Assembly (NCBI RefSeq): GCF_003315295.1
Contig: NZ_QNRI01000001.1
Span: 434,001-498,000 of the forward strand
Reading direction: 5' to 3'
From: Paraliobacillus ryukyuensis
GTDB taxonomy: Bacteria > Bacillota > Bacilli > Bacillales > Amphibacillaceae
DNA: 64,000 nt
The notes beneath the pieces are model-generated. The model was not told where the DNA came from, ran no database searches, and saw nothing but the letters and a program-made list of their open reading frames with translations. Positions within the stretch are counted from its first letter, which is position 1. Every line of letters starts with the position of its first letter. The position numbers and the translations under genes are program-made. Positions 35,182-46,598 of the stretch are shown here, piece by piece.

Positions 35182-35259
35182 CCATCAACGTATCATCTCG
35201 TACCATAAATTACTATATCATATCTTCTTAGAATATGCAAATACGCTTCTGGTAAGGAA

Positions 35260-38200
35260 TTAGAATAAAGATAGCTGGTTTTTTTCTTCCATTCCATCTA
35301 AGCAACCATGGTTTTCTAAATATTCTAATACCGTTTTGGAGATTCTACTTCTTTCTCGTAAATCTTCTTTAGATAAAAATTCTCCTTCTTCTCTCGCTTT
35401 GACAATATTTAAGGCCGCATTTGTTCCTAAACCATCAACAGCATTGAAAGGAGGAATTAGTGAATTTCCGTCAACTAAAAAATCGGTCGCACTTGAACGG
35501 TATAAATCAACTTTTTGGAAAGAATAACCTCGTTCATTCATTTCTAATGCTAATTCTAGCACCGTGAGTAAACTTTTTTCTTTCGGGGATGCGTCATTAC
35601 CTTTGTTTAGAATCTCTTCTATACGTTTTTTTATTACATGTGACCCTTTCGTCATTGTGTCTAAGTCAAAGTCGCTTGCTCGAACAGAAAAGTATGCAGC
35701 ATAAAATAATATTGGATGATGTACTTTAAAATAAGCAATTCTAACTGCCATTAAAACATAAGCAGCGGCGTGCGCTTTCGGGAACATATATTTAATTTTC
35801 TTACAAGAATCAATGTACCAATCAGGTACATCATGTTTTTTCATTTCTACAATCCATTCATCCTGTAATCCTTTTCCTTTACGAACAAATTCCATGATCT
35901 TAAATGCTAACGAAGCTTCCAACCCTTTATGCATGAGATAAACCATAATATCATCACGGCACCCTATTACATCTGGTAACTCACATATTCCTTGGTTGAT
36001 TAGTTCTTGCGCATTGCCAAGCCATACATCGGTACCGTGTGATAAGCCAGAAATAATAACTAATTCTGCAAAAGTCTTTGGTTTTGTATCTTCAAGCATT
36101 TGTCGAACAAAACGTGTACCGAATTCTGGTACGCCTAGCGTTCCCGTTTTACACATAATTTGATCTGGCGTAACCCCCAAAATCTCTGGACCCGAGAAAA
36201 TCTTCATTACGTCTTCATCGTCGGTCGGAATTGTTTTTGGATCAATACCGCTTAAATCTTGTAGCATACGAATGACGGTCGGATCATCGTGTCCAAGAAT
36301 ATCTAATTTCAACAAATTGTCATGGATCGAATGGAAATCAAAATGCGTTGTACGCCATTCTGAATTTCGATCGTCCGCTGGGTATTGAATCGGGGTGAAA
36401 TCATAGATTTCTTTATCATCTGGTACAACAATGATCCCACCTGGGTGCTGTCCGGTTGTTCGTTTTACACCTGTACATCCTTGCACTAAACGGTCAACTT
36501 CAACATTTTTAATTTGCATGTCACGATCATTTGCATAACCTTTTACGTAACCATATGCTGTTTTCTCTGCCACTGTACCAATTGTACCTGCACGGTAAAC
36601 TTTATCTTCACCAAATAACACTTTGGTATAATTGTGGGCTTGTGGTTGATATTCACCAGAAAAATTCAAATCGATATCGGGGACTTTATCCCCTTTAAAA
36701 CCTAAGAATGTTTCAAACGGAATATCTTGTCCATCTTTCCGATAAGCAGTTCCACATGTAGGACAATCTTTATCGTCCAAATCAAAACCGCTACCAACAG
36801 AACCATCCGTAAAAAATTCATGATGTTTACAGTCTGGACAAACGTAATGAGGTGGAAGTGGGTTGACTTCCGTAATTTCAGTTAATGTAGCAATTAATGA
36901 AGAACCAACAGAACCACGAGATCCAACGAGATAGCCATCATTTAACGATTTTTTCACTAACTTATGTGAGATCAAATAAATAACCGCAAATCCGTGCCCA
37001 ATAATACTTTTTAATTCTTTTTCCATACGATTGGTCACAATATCTGGTAAATCATCGCCGTAAATACTTCTAGCAAAATTATAGCTCATTTCTCGTATTT
37101 CTTCTTCTGCCCCATCAATATTAGGCGTATATAAATCCTCTTTAACTGGTTTAACCGAATCCATACGATTAGCTAGTGCTTGTGTATTAGAAACAACAAT
37201 TTCTTTTGCTTTTTCTTCACCAAGAAAAGCGAAGCACGCAAGCATTTGATCAGTAGTTCGAAACGGTACATCTGGTAATGTTTGACGACTTAATGGATTT
37301 GCACTCTGCGAAGAAATAAGGATTTTTCGATACATCTTGTCTTGTTCTTCTAAATAGTGAACATTTCCTGTTGCCACACATGGTTTATTTAATTTATCCG
37401 CTAATTGTACTATATTACGGATAATATCATAAAGTTGAGCTTCATTTTGCACTAATTCACGTTCAATCAGCGGATAATAATTGGCTGGAGGTTGTACCTC
37501 AATGTAATCATAGAAAGCTGCAACCTTCTCTGCTTCCGCTTGAGACTTTTGCATCATTGTCTCAAATACTTCCCCTTTATCACAACCAGAACCTACTAAA
37601 ATTCCTTCCCGATAAGCTCGTAACTTTGAACGTGGAATTCGTGGAACTCGATAAAAGTAATCGATATGTGCTAACGAAACAAGTTTATAAATATTTTTTA
37701 ATCCAACTTCGTTTTGAGCTAGTAATGTCGCATGAAATGGGCGTGCACGTTGATATGCATTCCCTTCTCCCATATGAAGATTAAATTGATTGTGGTTTTC
37801 TATTTCCTCTTCTCTTGCTTCTTTGACTAGTTTCCAAAGTAAATAACCTGTCGCTTCAGCATCATAAATCGCACGGTGATGCTGTGTTAGCTCAATATCG
37901 AATTTTTTACATAACGTATTTAATCGATGATTCTTTAAATTAGGTAATAAGAAACGAGCCAATTCTAACGTATCAATTACAGGATTAGTCGATTGAGCGA
38001 TACCGGCTTTTTCTAAACCTTGATTTAAAAAGCCCATATCAAAACTAGCATTATGAGCAACAAGAATATCCGAACCCATCCATGTATGAAAATCAGACAG
38101 TACTTGATCTACCTCTGGAGCATCTTTAACCATGTCATCAGTGATGCCAGTTAAATCAGTAGTTGTTTCTGATAATGGATGGTGTGGATTAGCAAAGGAT

Positions 38201-39552
38201 TCAAAACGATCAATGATATCGCCGTCTTTCACCTTTACTGCAGCTAATTCAATAATTGTGTCATAAACAGCAGATAAACCAGTTGTTTCCACGTCAAATA
38301 CAACATATGTTGCACTTGCTAAATCAATATCCTGCTCATTATAAGCAATAGGCACACCATCATCGACAATATTTGCTTCTACCCCATAAATAATATCGAT
38401 ACCATGTTTCTGTCCAGCTGCATAGGCTTCTGGGTAGGATTGAGCTACCGCATGATCGGTAATGGCAATTGCTGGATGCCCCCATTTAGCAGCCTGTTCA
38501 ATTAATTTTGATGCAGAAACAACTGCATCCATCTGACTCATCGTTGTGTGGGCGTGTAACTCAACACGTTTTTCTCCTTCAGGTGCATGATCTTCACGTA
38601 CCTTGGCTTTGACTTCATTTAAGTCACTTATCATCATAGTTAATTCATTACTAAAGGTATCAGTTTGTACTGTTCCTCTTGCCTTAATCCATATACCTTT
38701 ATTTACTTGTTTGAATTTCTCAGCATCTTGATCGCCTTTAGAGAACATTTTTAATGTGAAGGAATCAGTATAATCAGTAACCTTCAATATTAATAGATGA
38801 CGTCCAGAACGTAATTCACGAATTTCTGCATCAAATACATAGCCTTGCATCGTTATGCGTCGTTCCTCTTCGACAATTTCCTTCATAACAACGGGGTCAT
38901 CATTAATTGGATAACCTAGTACAAGTGGTCCATTCGATTGTGTTTTTTCTTCTTTTTTCGCTCTTTCTTCTTTCTCTTTAACGGCTTTTTGAACCATTTG
39001 CTGGTCTTCTGAAGCTGTTTGCTCCCTGAATTTTTGAATATCTTCAAATTCCGTCTTCACTTCTGTTTGTATCGTATAAACAGCAGCACCAATCTGTTGA
39101 CAAAATGATTTAAAAGCTGGTTCTAGATTTTTTTTCAAAGAACTTGCCTCTGCTTCATTTCTTGCGGTAAGTATCAGCTTGTTACCTTCAATTTTAGGCG
39201 TTTGAGCGTGAAGCAAATCCTTGTAACCTGGTGAAATCTGTTTTATTGATGCAATAAATTTTTTCCAATAATTACATACTTCTTCTTCTTCCATTGTGGA
39301 ATCATCTGCATAAAGTGATAGTTGCGTGTCCGCAATATGAGCAAATGTTTCTTTCAATTTCAAGGAAAACAGTTGATAAATAGTTGCAGGTAACACTTTC
39401 TGTACTTGAATATGAAAGTGCCATTTCTTTTCTTTCTTATATACTTCTAACTTAGTTAGTTTACTATCACGGAAATATGCTTCCTTATCAGATTCAGACA
39501 AATTAATTTGTTTTAGTAAAAGATCCATTTTTTCGTTATTGGATATCGTCAT
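35260..39552 (-). CDS. polC: DNA polymerase III alpha subunit, PolC type
   Basis: PolC is the main replicative polymerase of low-GC Gram-positives and carries its own proofreading exonuclease. The 1430-residue protein has an N-terminal domain and an OB fold (about 225-315), followed by a PHP domain starting [12 protein letters not shown] at 331. An inserted DnaQ-like exonuclease begins FDVETTG at 419-425. After the PHP remainder comes the catalytic palm, with a zinc-binding cysteine pair set (CPDCKHHEF and CPTCG) and [12 protein letters not shown] supplying catalytic aspartates. GGGGGAG supports the ATG. It follows proS, with a hairpin between. Confidence 0.98.
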   Translation of the reverse strand: MTISNNEKMDLLLKQINLSESDKEAYFRDSKLTKLEVYKKEKKWHFHIQVQKVLPATIYQLFSLKLKETFAHIADTQLSLYADDSTMEEEEVCNYWKKFIASIKQISPGYKDLLHAQTPKIEGNKLILTARNEAEASSLKKNLEPAFKSFCQQIGAAVYTIQTEVKTEFEDIQKFREQTASEDQQMVQKAVKEKEERAKKEEKTQSNGPLVLGYPINDDPVVMKEIVEEERRITMQGYVFDAEIRELRSGRHLLILKVTDYTDSFTLKMFSKGDQDAEKFKQVNKGIWIKARGTVQTDTFSNELTMMISDLNEVKAKVREDHAPEGEKRVELHAHTTMSQMDAVVSASKLIEQAAKWGHPAIAITDHAVAQSYPEAYAAGQKHGIDIIYGVEANIVDDGVPIAYNEQDIDLASATYVVFDVETTGLSAVYDTIIELAAVKVKDGDIIDRFESFANPHHPLSETTTDLTGITDDMVKDAPEVDQVLSDFHTWMGSDILVAHNASFDMGFLNQGLEKAGIAQSTNPVIDTLELARFLLPNLKNHRLNTLCKKFDIELTQHHRAIYDAEATGYLLWKLVKEAREEEIENHNQFNLHMGEGNAYQRARPFHATLLAQNEVGLKNIYKLVSLAHIDYFYRVPRIPRSKLRAYREGILVGSGCDKGEVFETMMQKSQAEAEKVAAFYDYIEVQPPANYYPLIERELVQNEAQLYDIIRNIVQLADKLNKPCVATGNVHYLEEQDKMYRKILISSQSANPLSRQTLPDVPFRTTDQMLACFAFLGEEKAKEIVVSNTQALANRMDSVKPVKEDLYTPNIDGAEEEIREMSYNFARSIYGDDLPDIVTNRMEKELKSIIGHGFAVIYLISHKLVKKSLNDGYLVGSRGSVGSSLIATLTEITEVNPLPPHYVCPDCKHHEFFTDGSVGSGFDLDDKDCPTCGTAYRKDGQDIPFETFLGFKGDKVPDIDLNFSGEYQPQAHNYTKVLFGEDKVYRAGTIGTVAEKTAYGYVKGYANDRDMQIKNVEVDRLVQGCTGVKRTTGQHPGGIIVVPDDKEIYDFTPIQYPADDRNSEWRTTHFDFHSIHDNLLKLDILGHDDPTVIRMLQDLSGIDPKTIPTDDEDVMKIFSGPEILGVTPDQIMCKTGTLGVPEFGTRFVRQMLEDTKPKTFAELVIISGLSHGTDVWLGNAQELINQGICELPDVIGCRDDIMVYLMHKGLEASLAFKIMEFVRKGKGLQDEWIVEMKKHDVPDWYIDSCKKIKYMFPKAHAAAYVLMAVRIAYFKVHHPILFYAAYFSVRASDFDLDTMTKGSHVIKKRIEEILNKGNDASPKEKSLLTVLELALEMNERGYSFQKVDLYRSSATDFLVDGNSLIPPFNAVDGLGTNAALNIVKAREEGEFLSKEDLRERSRISKTVLEYLENHGCLDGMEEKNQLSLF

Positions 39553-39612
39553 TTACTCTCCCCCTATGTGTCATGCAGAAATCTGAACAATTAGTTACTT
39601 TCGTGTATGAAC

Positions 39613-39653
39613 AATAAACACCCATGTCAGCGTTAAAGACAGGGGTGTTTATT
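39613..39653 (-). terminator. Intrinsic terminator between proS and polC
   Basis: AATAAACACCC and GGGGTGTTTATT pair almost perfectly, and an inner TGTC/GACA extends the stem. A T-rich stretch follows on the minus strand. It lies ten bases past the proS stop codon. Confidence 0.85.
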
Positions 39654-39662
39654 CCTTATATA

Positions 39663-41363
39663 CTAGTCTATCAATGTTTGAACATATTCAATAACTTCAG
39701 CTTGATGATGTTCAGTTTGCTCTCCAGTTCGTCTTAATTTACACTCGACATAACCTTCATCAGCTCGTTTTCCAACGGTAATTCTTACTGGAATACCGAT
39801 TAAATCACTATCAGCAAATTTAACGCCTGCTCGCTCCTTACGATCATCATAAAGAACCTCTATTCCTTTATCTAGAAGTAGTTGATACAAGGTATCACCT
39901 AAACTTACTTGTTCCTCTTTTTTACTATTCATTACGAGCAAATGAACTTGGAAAGGAGCTATTTGATTTGGCCAAGTGATACCATTTTCATCATGGTATT
40001 GTTCAACAATCGCTGCTAGCGTTCGGGAAACACCGATTCCATAACACCCCATAAGTAATGTACTTGCTTTCCCTTGTTCGTTCAAGAAATTGGCACCTAG
40101 TTTTTCTGCATAGAATGAACCTAATTTAAAGACTTGTCCAATTTCAATTCCTCTTGCAAAATGAAGGTTACCTTCACCATCAGGTGATAAATCACCTTCT
40201 TTTACAAAGCGAATATCTTCAAAACGTGATACTTGGAAATCACGCGTTGGATTAACATTAACAAAGTGATAACCATCTTCATTTGCTCCACATGTAACAT
40301 TTCTCACGTATTTAACGGCATAATCAGCAAGAACTTCTACTTCTTCCGGTATGTTTATTGGGCCGAGTGATCCAAATCCTGCCCCAATGATCTGTTGCGT
40401 TTCTCTTTCGGTTGCAAGTTCAACATCATTTGCTTGATACAAATGTTTTAATTTGATGTCGTTAACTTCATGATCACCTCTGGTCACTACTAATACGAAC
40501 TTATTATCTATTTTAAAAAGTAATGATTTTAAACCTTTATCTAATGAATGTTGTAAATAATCAGCCACTTCTTGCATAGTTTTTTGATTAGGAGTAGCCT
40601 TTTTATCTAATGACTGCATTGTCTCATCTGTTGTTTCATATTGATCAGCGGCTGTAGCCATTTCAATATTTGCAGCATAAGCAGATGTATCGGAGTATGC
40701 AATAATATCTTCACCAACCTCAGATAAAGCCATGAATTCATGCGTATCTTTTCCACCCATTGCACCTGAATCAGCAATTACTGGTCGGAAATTAAGTCCA
40801 AGTCGTGTAAATACTGCAGTATATGCTTGATACATGTCATTATAAGCTTCGTCAAGGCTTTCAGCGGAGGAATGAAAAGAATACGCATCTTTCATCACAA
40901 ATTCTCTTCCACGTAATAGTCCAAATCGTGGGCGCTTTTCGTCACGATATTTTGTTTGAATTTGATAGACTGTCAAAGGCAATTTTTTATAGCTGTTTAA
41001 TTCATCCTTTATTAAACTTGTAACAACTTCTTCATGTGTAGCGCCTAAAGCGAATTCACGATCATGACGATCTTTCAATCGCATTAATTCAGCACCCATT
41101 GTGTCCCATCTTCCTGTTTGGTGCCATAACTCAGCAGGTTGTAAAGCTGGCATGAGCATTTCATTCGCTCCTATTTTATCCATTTCTTCGCGAATAATTG
41201 CTTCTACCTTTTTTAATACTCTATTTCCTAACGGTAAAAAACTGTATATTCCCGAAGCAGTCTGACGAATAAACCCAGCTCTTAATAATAATTGATGACT
41301 GGCAATATCCGCCCCCGCTGGTATCTCTTTAAATGTAGGGATAAGTGATTTACTTTGACGCAT
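39663..41363 (-). CDS. proS: Prolyl-tRNA synthetase
   Basis: ProS charges tRNA-Pro. The 566-residue length indicates the bacterial form with an editing (INS) domain inserted between class II motifs 2 and 3 (about residues 225-400). Class II motifs are visible as [31 protein letters not shown] (motif 1, split at 46-76), [25 protein letters not shown] (motif 2, about 138-162) and [14 protein letters not shown] (motif 3). A C-terminal anticodon-binding domain follows. I see no T-box leader in the short gap upstream. Its order rseP-proS-polC is conserved. Confidence 0.97.
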   Translation of the reverse strand: MRQSKSLIPTFKEIPAGADIASHQLLLRAGFIRQTASGIYSFLPLGNRVLKKVEAIIREEMDKIGANEMLMPALQPAELWHQTGRWDTMGAELMRLKDRHDREFALGATHEEVVTSLIKDELNSYKKLPLTVYQIQTKYRDEKRPRFGLLRGREFVMKDAYSFHSSAESLDEAYNDMYQAYTAVFTRLGLNFRPVIADSGAMGGKDTHEFMALSEVGEDIIAYSDTSAYAANIEMATAADQYETTDETMQSLDKKATPNQKTMQEVADYLQHSLDKGLKSLLFKIDNKFVLVVTRGDHEVNDIKLKHLYQANDVELATERETQQIIGAGFGSLGPINIPEEVEVLADYAVKYVRNVTCGANEDGYHFVNVNPTRDFQVSRFEDIRFVKEGDLSPDGEGNLHFARGIEIGQVFKLGSFYAEKLGANFLNEQGKASTLLMGCYGIGVSRTLAAIVEQYHDENGITWPNQIAPFQVHLLVMNSKKEEQVSLGDTLYQLLLDKGIEVLYDDRKERAGVKFADSDLIGIPVRITVGKRADEGYVECKLRRTGEQTEHHQAEVIEYVQTLID

Positions 41364-41458
41364 ACTATCTAACCTCTCTTTTCATTAACAAATATAACGT
41401 TATCAATTTTCATTTTTTTATATATAATCGTAATTTAATTTTTTAAAATAGCTATTCT

Positions 41459-42724
41459 TTATAGAAATAACCGTTGGATATCGTTCCAAGTGACAACGAT
41501 AAATAATAATATAAGCAATGCTGCTCCAATAAAATGTGCAAACCCTTCTTTTTCGGGCGGTAACGGTTTTCCTCTAACCGCCTCGATGCCAACAAATAAT
41601 AGCCTACCACCATCAAGCGCTGGTAAAGGAACTAAATTGACAATTCCCAAGTTTACACTTAACACGGCGGTCCACATTAAGAAATTAGTAAATCCTGTCT
41701 GAACAACTTGATCCGTAGCATCATAGATCCCTACTGGCCCCGATAGCATATCAATAGAAAATTGACCAGTCACTAACTTGCTAAGGTTTACAAGAATTAA
41801 TTTCGAATAGTCATAGGTTTGATTGAGACTATAAGGAATGGCTCGCCAAGAAGATTGATCCAAACTCTGCATCACACCTAATTGACCCACATCACCATCA
41901 GGGCCTTCAATCGCTCGAGGCGTAACTGTTAACACATGCTGCTCCCCATTACGCAAAACGGTCATATTTAATGTTTGTTCTGGATGTGCACGGACAATTT
42001 GTTGAAATTCTGTCCATTCCGAAATTGGTTGATCATTAATCTCGACGACTTCATCTCCAGATTGGAAACCTGCTGCTGCTGCAGGACTATCTTCTTGGAT
42101 AGAAGCTAGTTTTGCTTCTTCTGAAGGGACGCCATTCGTAAAACCAAGAATGGCAAAAATCACAATCGTTAGGACAAAATTCATCATTGGCCCAGCAAAT
42201 AGTTGCATTGCACGTTGACGTTTTGTTTTTGCAGCAAATTGTCTATCAAAAGGAGCAATTTGGGTTTCTACTTCGTCCATAACAAAATCAGCACTTCGAT
42301 CAACAGCGAATGTTTGAAGAACTTCTTCTCCTACATCATAACCTTTAATCAACAAGTCATGCTCTAAATCAGATTCTTCTACTTCAATAACTTGCGCATT
42401 TGGATGTTTCTCTTTATTGTTAATAATAATTTTGGTTACAATACCTTGATCATTAAATTCTAATCCAATATGCTGCCCTGGTTTTAAGTCGATAATTTCG
42501 GGGTCATCACCCGCTACTCTAACGTAGCCTCCCATTGGTAAAAGACGAATGGTGTATAGTGTTTCAGCTATCTTTTTGTGAAATACTTTGGGACCAAAAC
42601 CTATCGCAAATTCTCTTACAAGCATTCCAGATCTTTTCGCAAAAATATAATGTCCAAACTCATGTACAAAAACAAGCACACCGAACATTAAAATAAAAGC
42701 AATAATCGTTGTCAACACTAGCAC
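41459..42724 (-). CDS. rseP: Site-2 intramembrane zinc metalloprotease RseP/RasP
   Basis: This membrane protease cleaves anti-sigma factors and remnant signal peptides within the bilayer. The 421-residue protein has the zinc motif HEFGH at residues 21-25 in the first transmembrane helix. A cytoplasmic insert and a PDZ domain (about 195-275) follow, and a second metal-ligand motif LVPLPALDGG has its aspartate near 371. In B. subtilis RasP takes part in activation of sigma-W and in cell-division control. The gene upstream is cdsA; dxr, which usually lies between, is absent. Confidence 0.95.
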   Translation of the reverse strand: MLVLTTIIAFILMFGVLVFVHEFGHYIFAKRSGMLVREFAIGFGPKVFHKKIAETLYTIRLLPMGGYVRVAGDDPEIIDLKPGQHIGLEFNDQGIVTKIIINNKEKHPNAQVIEVEESDLEHDLLIKGYDVGEEVLQTFAVDRSADFVMDEVETQIAPFDRQFAAKTKRQRAMQLFAGPMMNFVLTIVIFAILGFTNGVPSEEAKLASIQEDSPAAAAGFQSGDEVVEINDQPISEWTEFQQIVRAHPEQTLNMTVLRNGEQHVLTVTPRAIEGPDGDVGQLGVMQSLDQSSWRAIPYSLNQTYDYSKLILVNLSKLVTGQFSIDMLSGPVGIYDATDQVVQTGFTNFLMWTAVLSVNLGIVNLVPLPALDGGRLLFVGIEAVRGKPLPPEKEGFAHFIGAALLILLFIVVTWNDIQRLFL

Positions 42725-42890
42725 GCTCCTTTACCATCTAAGTACATATAGCTTACACTTCTTTATTTCGCATTGATAGTAGCAATTAAAAAAGTATATT
42801 ATTTCTTTATTCACTCGCAAACTACCTGACTCAACTTTATTTTAGCTATTTAGCTCTTTTTTGAAAAGAACTTAACATGTGTACAAAATT

Positions 42891-43682
42891 TTATGAAATA
42901 AATTGAATAAAATGCAAGAAAGGAAAAACAAATAACCAACTATCAAATCGATCAAGTATTCCTCCATGACCTGGCAGCAACTTTCCTGAATCCTTTACTT
43001 TATAGTAACGTTTAAATGCAGATTCGACTAAATCACCAACTTGACCACAAGCGCTAGCAAAGACAGTTACTATAATAACAATATACATAGAAGAATGAAC
43101 AGGAGTAACTAATTGAAAAATAATTGCTACTAGACAAGCTAATAAGATCCCACCTACAGCACCTTCTATTGTCTTATTCGGACTAATTTCAGGCCATAGC
43201 TTTCTTTTTCCAAGTAATCTTCCAAAAAAATAAGCTCCTGTATCAGTAGCAAGTATTACTAATATACCATAAAAAATATAGTGCAGCCCGGCCGTCTGTG
43301 TCTCCATAAAATAATAAAAACCGAGTCCTACATAAATGGCGGATAGTACAAGAAATCCCGCATCTTCAAATGTAAATTTATTTTTCACTAAGACAGTATA
43401 TCCTAATAAAATAAGTACAATCACTAATGTAAATTCTGATTTACTTGTGTCGAATTGGTTAAACAAAAAAATGTTTGTCGATGGTAAAAGTAAAACCCAC
43501 ATTAGTAGAAGTGTAAATAGTGTTGGAATTGGATAACTTGTCATGTTACGCATACGCAACAGTTCTAATAGTCCGATGGAACTAATCAAATACATGACTA
43601 TAAAAAACGGCATTTTGCCGATAAAAACAAATGGAAAAAACAACAATATAGCAATAACTGCTGTGATAATTCTCAGTTTCAT
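42891..43682 (-). CDS. cdsA: Phosphatidate cytidylyltransferase
   Basis: CdsA makes CDP-diacylglycerol from phosphatidic acid and CTP, the precursor used by PgsA encoded at the other end of this window. The 263-residue protein is almost entirely hydrophobic, with about seven to eight transmembrane helices. It carries the C-terminal signature ESAFKRYYKVKDSGKLLPGHGGILDRFDS (as separate blocks, about residues 217-250). It follows uppS by 33 bp. A gap of 166 bp separates it from rseP, with no remnant of dxr visible. Confidence 0.95.
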   Translation of the reverse strand: MKLRIITAVIAILLFFPFVFIGKMPFFIVMYLISSIGLLELLRMRNMTSYPIPTLFTLLLMWVLLLPSTNIFLFNQFDTSKSEFTLVIVLILLGYTVLVKNKFTFEDAGFLVLSAIYVGLGFYYFMETQTAGLHYIFYGILVILATDTGAYFFGRLLGKRKLWPEISPNKTIEGAVGGILLACLVAIIFQLVTPVHSSMYIVIIVTVFASACGQVGDLVESAFKRYYKVKDSGKLLPGHGGILDRFDSWLFVFPFLHFIQFIS

Positions 43683-43715
43683 TTCTTCAACACCTATCTT
43701 CGTTCTATTCTACGA

Positions 43716-44486
43716 TTATTTTTTATTTGTTAAACCACCAAATCGACGTTTTCTATTTTGGTAATCAAGTAGAGCCTTATCAAAAGCCTCATCATCAAAA
43801 TCAGGCCAATACTTATCTGTGAACCAGAATTCAGCATAGGCAACTTGCCACAACAAAAAATTACTTAATCGTTGCTCTCCACTCGTACGAATCACTAGAT
43901 CAGGATCTTTCAAACCCGTTGTATATAAATACTTGGCTAACACTTGCTCATCAATGGTATCTGGACTTAACTTATCTGATTCAACTTCTTTTACAAGTTG
44001 TTGAACTGCTTGTAAAATTTCCCCTCTACTACCATAATTCAGCGCAATATTTAATATTAAACCATCATTAGATTTGGTGCGTTCTTTTGCTTCATTCACT
44101 GCTTGTTTCGTGTGAGCGGGCAAAAGATTAAAATCACCAATGGTCTGAATTCGAACATTTTCTTGAATTAATTCTGGTAGATAGTTATGTATAAATTCTT
44201 TTGGAAGTTTCATGATATAATCTACTTCATCTCTCGGACGTTTCCAATTTTCTGTAGAGAAAGCATACATCGTAAGAATTTTTATTCCTCGATTGTTTGC
44301 TCTTCGTACAATATTTCTTACATTGTCCATCCCTTGTTTATGACCAGCAAAACGGGGTAACCCTTTCTTTTTCGCCCATCTACCGTTACCATCCATAATA
44401 ATGGCTACATGTTCCGGTACATTTTCAATATGGTCAATATGGTCTGTTTTGTTTTTATTCTTTTTGAAAAAAGGTATTTTAAACAT
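43716..44486 (-). CDS. uppS: Isoprenyl transferase (undecaprenyl diphosphate synthase)
   Basis: UppS adds isopentenyl units in cis to farnesyl diphosphate to make the C55 carrier for wall synthesis. From MFKIPFFKKN the 256-residue protein has a Lys-rich lead, then HVAIIMDGNGRWAK with the catalytic Asp32. The YAFSTENWKRP motif and the C-terminal DLVIRTSGEQRLSNFLLWQ region also match. An upstream ATG six codons earlier overlaps GGAGG and is less likely. It precedes cdsA as usual. The region upstream holds an IS remnant rather than frr directly. Confidence 0.95.
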   Translation of the reverse strand: MFKIPFFKKNKNKTDHIDHIENVPEHVAIIMDGNGRWAKKKGLPRFAGHKQGMDNVRNIVRRANNRGIKILTMYAFSTENWKRPRDEVDYIMKLPKEFIHNYLPELIQENVRIQTIGDFNLLPAHTKQAVNEAKERTKSNDGLILNIALNYGSRGEILQAVQQLVKEVESDKLSPDTIDEQVLAKYLYTTGLKDPDLVIRTSGEQRLSNFLLWQVAYAEFWFTDKYWPDFDDEAFDKALLDYQNRKRRFGGLTNKK

Positions 44487-44712
44487 TGTCTTGCGATCCT
44501 CCATCAGTTAAAGCGAAACTTTGGTGATTAATTCGATTTGTTCAAAATAAATCCACCATTTGCATACCTTTTATCAGTTTACCATGTTATCTACTGTAAA
44601 GCACTAGTAAATATTTTATAAGCAAAAATGTAAAGAATTATATATTTTTGGTTCTCTGTCAAATGTGGTGGTGTCATTTTCACTCCATCATCTCTTTTAT
44701 TACACTATACTT

Positions 44713-44893
44713 GTACCTGAACCGCAGGGGAAATATACTCGCTTTGCTCGGGCACACAGGACGTGACGGTTTTCGTCTAACTTCTAGCCACTTAACCAAG
44801 TGGATCTTCGGCTCGTGGGACTGCGATTACTCGTCCCATCGAAAACATTTGCTGTTCCCGTAGGAGTCTCGCATATTTCCTCTGCTAAGGTAC
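44713..44893 (+). mobile_element. Family B repeat element copy 2 (B2), nested in the ISL3 remnant
   Basis: GCAGGGGAAATATAC and (reverse-complemented) GCAGAGGAAATATGC form inverted ends at 44724-44738 and 44871-44885, with GTACCT/AGGTAC outside them. The core shares TCGGGCACACAG, GACGTGACGGTTTT, AAGTGGATCTTCGGCT and GTGGGACTGCGATTACTCGT with B1. It lacks B1's outer AAAAGACTGGGA ends. It ends two bases from the degenerate transposase stop codon. Confidence 0.6.
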
Positions 44894-44895
44894 TT

Positions 44896-45060
44896 TTATA
44901 ATAAGACACTTCTTATCTCTTGACACCCCAGTATCTTCTTTTTCAATCGCTCAAAACGCTTAATGCCCTAAGATATGCATTTCGTCACTTTTATTGTGTT
45001 GTTCACCCCCTCACTATATCCATTATTAAAGAGAGGGGTTGCATGTATTTTTTTTCTTCA
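44896..45060 (-). pseudogene. ISL3-type transposase C-terminal fragment
   Basis: Reading 45051 downward in one frame gives KKIHATPLFNNGYSEGVNN, then TIKVTKCIS, a TAG stop, and GIKRFERLKKKILGCQEI. This fits the end of ISL3-family transposases, where a NG-x-EG-x-NN motif is followed by IK(x)nK-R-x-x-YG-(x)n-F; the TAG sits where the Tyr codon would be. A further in-frame TGA lies upstream. Its start and the rest of the gene are gone, so it cannot be functional. Confidence 0.62.
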
Positions 45061-45131
45061 AGGGAAGCTTTGAGAAATCAAGGGATACTACCACATTTAG
45101 TATAGAGCCTTTTTTGTTATAAAATGAAATA

Positions 45132-45156
45132 GACCCCCTTGCTTCCGAAGAGGGCC
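45132..45156 (-). terminator. Probable terminator after frr
   Basis: GGCCCTC and GGGGGTC can form seven pairs (two G-U) around a UUCGGAAG-containing loop, followed by TATTTCATTTT on the minus strand. It lies about 35 bases past the frr stop codon and next to the end of the ISL3 remnant. Confidence 0.45.
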
Positions 45157-45189
45157 ATTTTCGTATTTAGACATGTTAGTTTGTCTATA

Positions 45190-45747
45190 TCAAACTTCCA
45201 TCATTTCTTTTTCTTTTTCTTTTACTAATGAATCAATTTCTTCAATATGCTTGTCTGTCTGTGTTTGAACATCATCTTGAAAACCTCTTAAATCGTCTTC
45301 TGTAATGTCACCATCTTTTTCTTCTTTCTTCAATTGATCATTTGCATCTCTTCGAATATTTCTGATTTGTACTTTAGATTCTTCAGCATATTTACCTACC
45401 AGCTTAACAAGCTCTTTACGACGTTCCGCTGTTAAAGCTGGTATATTAATTCGAACAACATTACCATCACTAGATGGTGATAAGCCTAAGTCAGCTTTTT
45501 GAATCGCCTTTTCAATTTCTGAAATAGATGATTTATCAAAAGGTGTAATCAATAAGAGTCTCGCTTCTGGAACAGTGACCGTAGATAATTGATTTAGTGG
45601 CGTAGACATACCATAATAGTCTACATATACACTATTTAATAAAGCTGGATTAGCACGACCAGCACGAACAGTTGCTAGTTGCTTTGAGAACGATTGAACC
45701 GCTTGTGTCATTTTTTCTTTAGTTTCTTTTATTATTGTATTGGACAT
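45190..45747 (-). CDS. frr: Ribosome recycling factor
   Basis: RRF splits post-termination ribosomes together with EF-G. The 185-residue protein has the expected triple-helix bundle with inserted domain. Recognisable parts are [21 protein letters not shown] (about 26-46), [18 protein letters not shown] and the [21 protein letters not shown] hinge region. It starts three bases after the pyrH stop codon, in one transcript. Length and order (rpsB-tsf-pyrH-frr) are standard. Confidence 0.97.
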   Translation of the reverse strand: MSNTIIKETKEKMTQAVQSFSKQLATVRAGRANPALLNSVYVDYYGMSTPLNQLSTVTVPEARLLLITPFDKSSISEIEKAIQKADLGLSPSSDGNVVRINIPALTAERRKELVKLVGKYAEESKVQIRNIRRDANDQLKKEEKDGDITEDDLRGFQDDVQTQTDKHIEEIDSLVKEKEKEMMEV

Positions 45748-45750
45748 AAC

Positions 45751-46473
45751 TTATTTCCTCCTTATAATTGTTCCAATTTGCTCGCCAAGTACAGCACGTT
45801 TAATGTTACCTTCTTCGGAGATTGAAAAGACAAGTAATGGAATGTCATTATCCATACATAAGGAAGAGGCTGTTGAATCCATCACTCCAAGACCTTCATT
45901 TAGCATTTGCATATAAGATAATTCCTCATACTTTTCCGCATTTTCATCACGTTTTGGATCAGCCGTATAAACCCCATCCACATTATTTTTTGCCATTAGA
46001 ATAACATCTGCTTCCACTTCAGCTGCTCGTAAAGCCGCTGTAGTATCAGTAGAAAAATATGGGTTACCTGTACCCGCCGCAAAAATTACTACACGTTTTT
46101 TCTCTAGATGTCGAATGGCTTTTCTTCTTATATAAGGCTCAGCTACTTGACGCATTTCAATCGACGTTTGCACACGACTCGGAATACCATAATTTTCTAA
46201 ACTGTCTTGCAAAGCTAGAGAGTTCATGACCGTAGCGAGCATACCCATGTAATCAGCATTCGCACGATCCATTCCCATCTCACTACCAACTTTACCTCTC
46301 CAAATATTTCCACCGCCGACAACAACAGCGATTTCTACCCCAAGTTCAGCAATTTCTTTCACTTGCATAGCAATGGATTGGATAACTGTTGGTTCTATTC
46401 CATAACCTTTTTCTCCACTTAGTGCTTCTCCACTCAATTTTAACACAATTCTTCGGTAGCGGGCAGTAGTCAT
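45751..46473 (-). CDS. pyrH: UMP kinase
   Basis: PyrH phosphorylates UMP to UDP and is a hexameric amino-acid-kinase-fold enzyme. From [18 protein letters not shown] the 240-residue protein has [12 protein letters not shown] near the start, [11 protein letters not shown] and the UMP-site region [22 protein letters not shown] lies close upstream of this ATG; a 26-codon longer frame reaches back into the gap with no signal. It follows tsf and is coupled to frr. Confidence 0.96.
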   Translation of the reverse strand: MTTARYRRIVLKLSGEALSGEKGYGIEPTVIQSIAMQVKEIAELGVEIAVVVGGGNIWRGKVGSEMGMDRANADYMGMLATVMNSLALQDSLENYGIPSRVQTSIEMRQVAEPYIRRKAIRHLEKKRVVIFAAGTGNPYFSTDTTAALRAAEVEADVILMAKNNVDGVYTADPKRDENAEKYEELSYMQMLNEGLGVMDSTASSLCMDNDIPLLVFSISEEGNIKRAVLGEQIGTIIRRK

Positions 46474-46535
46474 AATAACCTCCGTATATGTAATTTTTAA
46501 AATATGATTTCCATTGTTAACTATTTCTTTCTTAA

Positions 46536-46560
46536 GAAAAGGGAACACCACGTGTCCCCT
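46536..46560 (-). terminator. Probable terminator after tsf
   Basis: GGGGACAC and GTGTTCCC pair with a one-base bulge around a short loop and are followed by TTTTCTT on the minus strand, about 40 bases past the tsf stop. pyrH starts downstream of it. Confidence 0.7.
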
Positions 46561-46598
46561 CTAGTTTACTTCTCTTAATAATATTAAACAATGGTAAA

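Larger units (their letters stand above)
44650..45109 (-). mobile_element. Internally deleted ISL3-family insertion sequence remnant
   Basis: Terminal repeats GGTTCTCTGTCAAATGTGGT (44650 onward) and GGCTCTATACTAAATGTGGT (45109 reading down) match well over 26 positions and fit the GGxTCTxT ends of ISL3-type elements as I know them. A degenerate transposase C-terminus lies inside. Most of the transposase is missing, and a family B repeat occupies the middle. No clear 8-bp target duplication is visible in the T-rich flanks. Confidence 0.68.

Noticed and set aside
41364-41458. T-box leader upstream of proS
   Set aside because: The gap to rseP is only 95 bp of AT-rich DNA, with no T-box sequence or terminator stem.
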